Part shown: piece by piece, positions 62,210 through 64,000 of the stretch
How the letters are laid out: every line of letters starts with the position of its first letter
Numbering within the stretch: position 1 is the stretch's first letter
Assembly: GCF_003148665.1 (NCBI RefSeq)
Contig: NZ_QGGQ01000014.1
Span: forward strand, 47,180-111,179
DNA: 64,000 nt
DNA from: Maribacter polysiphoniae
GTDB taxonomy: Bacteria; Bacteroidota; Bacteroidia; Flavobacteriales; Flavobacteriaceae
Reading direction: 5' to 3'
Program-made: the position numbers and the translations under genes
Notes under the pieces: model-generated
What the model was told of the DNA's origin: nothing
Seen by the model: the letters and a program-made list of their open reading frames with translations, nothing else
Databases searched by the model: none

Positions 62210-62373
62210 CCTGTATTCTTACTGAAATTAATTTTGTATCAGGCCTTTATGACTTCTAAAATAGACCATATAAAAACCACCGAATTTTTCTTTAACAAGA
62301 TTTAACAATATTTTTTAAAACAAGGTATACTTTTAAATTCGATTATACGTTCTGTGTGTTGAACCTCAAAATA

Positions 62374-63471
62374 ATGAAAATGAAATATTATTTAAGATAT
62401 TTTAGTGTTTTTACGCTCCTTTTTTTAGCCTTTTCCTGTGGTAATTCGGATGATGATGTGAATCTGGACCTTAATTTCGGGGATGGACTTGGCAAAGGGG
62501 AACCTGTTGATGAATGTCTCAATTTAGGCGAAAGTGATTTAGTGTTATCCATACAGGAACAGTACACCACCTTGCCGGGTAAGGTTTCTATCTTGTTCAA
62601 GGTATCCGATACTGATGGTAACCCTATTTCCCAATTAACGGCAAATCAATTTACGATTTACGAACAAGGGCGTAATGATGAATGTTTCAATACCATTTCG
62701 GCATCAGAATCCTTTGCCCGTATTTCACCCAATTCACAGATATTCAATTCGAATACGCTTTTGGTTTTGGATTTAAGTAATAGTGTGTTGAGCAGTAGTC
62801 TTGACGAATTGAAAACAGCATCGGTCACTTTTGTGAACAATGTGATGCCGGCGACTACTGAGGAATCTTATAAAATGGCGATTTATTGGTTTGATGGAGA
62901 AGATGAATTACACCTTTTGAACGATTTGACCAGTTCTAAGGAAGAGTTGGTTGCAGCTATTGATTCAATTACCGATGATATCAGTAATGATCCATCCACA
63001 GACCTTTATGGTGCTGTTATCAAGTCCACCAAGATTGCAGAAGATCTTTTAAAGGACAACATTAAGGATGACGTTATCGGTGCAGCCTCTGTTGTTGTAT
63101 TTACCGATGGTACCGATCAGGCATCGCGATATAAAGAAGAAGAAGCATTGAAGAAGGTTACCGAGGCAAACGGGAATATATCGTTTTTTACGATTGGCCT
63201 AGGGGCGGAAATCGATACCCAGGTGTTGTCCGATATCGGAAAGACCTATAGCGTGTTCGCAGGGAATGCGGAAGAATTGGAAAATACGTTCAATGATATT
63301 TCCTTAAAAATTTCGGAACGGGCCAATAGCTTCTATCTTTTTGAGTATTGTAGCCCTAAAAGGGACGGAAGTGGCGATAACAATTTAGCCATTCGGGTTG
63401 TGGATGGCAGTCGACAAGGTGCGGTACAGACCAAATTCAGTGCCAAAGGATTTACCGGTGGTTGCGAATAA
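62374..63471 (+). CDS. VWA-domain lipoprotein
   Basis: A 365-aa lipoprotein from the ATG at 62374; a GTG at 62356 is less likely. The signal peptide is YLRYFSVFTLLFLAFSC with the lipobox LAFSC. Residues ~125-320 are a von Willebrand factor A domain. Its MIDAS residues are in LVLDLSNSVLSSS, then DPSTDLYGAVIKS and VVVFTDGTDQASRY. An N-terminal ~90-aa segment (ILFKVSDTDGNPISQLTANQFTIYEQG) precedes it. It is exposed in the envelope and probably binds a protein ligand. Monocistronic with a terminator. Confidence 0.87.
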   Translation: MKMKYYLRYFSVFTLLFLAFSCGNSDDDVNLDLNFGDGLGKGEPVDECLNLGESDLVLSIQEQYTTLPGKVSILFKVSDTDGNPISQLTANQFTIYEQGRNDECFNTISASESFARISPNSQIFNSNTLLVLDLSNSVLSSSLDELKTASVTFVNNVMPATTEESYKMAIYWFDGEDELHLLNDLTSSKEELVAAIDSITDDISNDPSTDLYGAVIKSTKIAEDLLKDNIKDDVIGAASVVVFTDGTDQASRYKEEEALKKVTEANGNISFFTIGLGAEIDTQVLSDIGKTYSVFAGNAEELENTFNDISLKISERANSFYLFEYCSPKRDGSGDNNLAIRVVDGSRQGAVQTKFSAKGFTGGCE

Positions 63472-63494
63472 ATCCCAATAAAATAGAACGATTG

Positions 63495-63523
63495 AAAAAG
63501 TGTCCTTAAAGGGCACTTTTTTT
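63495..63523 (+). terminator. Rho-independent terminator after the VWA gene
   Basis: AAAAAGTGTCC and GGGCACTTTTT arms (one G-T pair) enclose TTAAA and end in a run of seven T. Confidence 0.85.
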
Positions 63524-63656
63524 ATGCCATTTTTTTTCACTAAACGCAGTAGGGTTTTTCAGGACCTAATTGTTTACTTAGTAATAACCCCATTTTAATT
63601 GAATACCTACATCCGAAAGACTATGATGATGCTGTTAAATTTAAAGATTGGGAATC

Positions 63657-63824
63657 ATGGGTGTAATCAAAGAAATTATCCAAAACAGTCCAGCCGGACA
63701 CTTATCCAGAACGTATAAAAGTCTGGTACTTTTATTATTTGCTACAATTGTTTCCGTATTGCTTACCATGCTGGTGATACTTATCGCCTATGGGCCATAT
63801 ATGACCATACGGTTTGGGTATTGA
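63657..63824 (+). CDS. 55-aa membrane peptide, unknown
   Basis: Encodes MGVIKEIIQNSPAGHLSRTY, then KSLVLLLFATIVSVLLTMLVILIA (a clear transmembrane helix, ~residues 22-45), and YGPYMTIRFGY. The amphipathic start plus single helix is a plausible small membrane protein. The region follows the VWA terminator and has no other gene. Family unknown. Confidence 0.4.
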   Translation: MGVIKEIIQNSPAGHLSRTYKSLVLLLFATIVSVLLTMLVILIAYGPYMTIRFGY

Positions 63825-63837
63825 TGGTAGCAGGGTC

Positions 63838-64000
63838 ATTTTGAAAAAGTAAAACGATTGGGAAATGACATAAAGCCGAGTTTGAACCTAGGATTTTAAG
63901 TACAGGATGCGATTCCTCCTCGCATGGCTCGTTCGGAATGACCTTTAGATTCATTTGGGCAACCCGTCATTTCGAAGGAGTGAAAGGACTGGGAAATCGC
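63838..64000. repeat. Dispersed palindromic repeat cluster, cut by window edge
   Basis: GAAAAAGTAAAACGATTGGG-AAATGAC at ~63842 and GAAGGAGTGAAAGGACTGGG-AAATC at ~63976 are diverged direct copies. GATTCCTCCTCGCATGG...CGGAATGAC (63910-63941) is an inverted copy of the same GTCATT-CGAA-GGA core, so the second and third can pair. This resembles the GTCATTTCGAA-type intergenic repeats of Bacteroidota. Confidence 0.6.

Larger units (their letters stand above)
63472..64000. other. 529-bp tail: terminator, small membrane peptide, dispersed repeat
   Basis: After the VWA terminator (63495-63523) there is a 55-aa peptide frame (63657-63824) and a repeated palindromic element reaching the window edge (63838-64000). 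No other gene is seen. Confidence 0.5.

Noticed and set aside
1..64000. CRISPR arrays, prophage, insertion sequences, tRNA and rRNA genes
   Set aside because: Looked for on both strands; no repeat-spacer pattern, transposase or integrase motif, or tRNA-like cloverleaf was recognised by eye.

Overview
The window reads as chromosomal DNA of a marine Flavobacteriaceae-type Bacteroidota. The evidence is moderate AT content, promoters with the Bacteroidota -7 motif TAnnTTTG, and family markers such as DUF5916, DUF4251, a DUF1080 remnant, Asp-box beta-propeller proteins and CxxC-rich lipoproteins. No rRNA, tRNA, CRISPR array, phage or transposase gene was seen.

Layout. 1-1060: KefC-type K+/H+ antiporter (cut by the window edge) with its KefF-like quinone reductase. 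1286-5043: a GH94 phosphorylase (cellobionate type likely) coupled to a GPH sugar symporter. 5281-10794: metal-binding lipoprotein, small outer-membrane barrel, 1093-aa Asp-box propeller protein, cytochrome c lipoprotein and an unknown protein. 11039-24473: an electrophile and oxidative stress region. A TetR gene leads nitroreductase, CurA-like reductase, YqhD-like dehydrogenase and PfpI genes. A reverse-strand set follows (cupin, zinc-type reductase, nitroreductase, redoxin, aldo/keto reductase, Dps, ABM monooxygenase), divergent from an AraC regulator. 24547-32333: DUF4251 lipoprotein, two class III cyclases, the DgcN/DgcA D-glutamate pair, an RluE-like pseudouridine synthase, and a protein with three near-identical 49-aa lectin-like repeats. 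32753-39066: cation-chloride-cotransporter-like permease, a decayed DUF1080 gene, and an iron operon (DtxR, membrane-anchored DtxR-FeoA fusion, FeoB GTPase, FeoB channel as separate genes).

39232-47494 is the most remarkable block. A 12-haem periplasmic cytochrome diverges from a Psr/Phs-type molybdoenzyme with its FeS and NrfD-type subunits, two YeeE/YedE sulfur-transport halves, and two membrane-anchored rhodanese-like proteins. Both rhodaneses lack the catalytic Cys. In each the only cysteine is the last residue, on the same Lys-rich tail ending EGGC. A perfect CRP/FNR-type palindrome lies between the divergent promoters. Together the genes suggest sulfur-compound respiration with a tethered sulfane-sulfur carrier.

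47585-52712: DMT exporter, MBL hydrolase, a gene fragment with its own terminator, an extended cold-shock protein, a GerW/DUF2953 pair, then an unannotated array of three homologous 37-aa basic proteins repeated with an exact 184-bp period. 52802-64000: an EF-G paralogue with degraded GTPase motifs, a DUF5916 barrel protein, a GntR regulator with two palindromic operators, a frameshifted ECF sigma gene with its membrane partner, an XdhC-MocA-amidohydrolase operon, a VWA lipoprotein, a 55-aa membrane peptide and a dispersed palindromic repeat at the edge.

All family assignments come from reading translated motifs; no database search was run.
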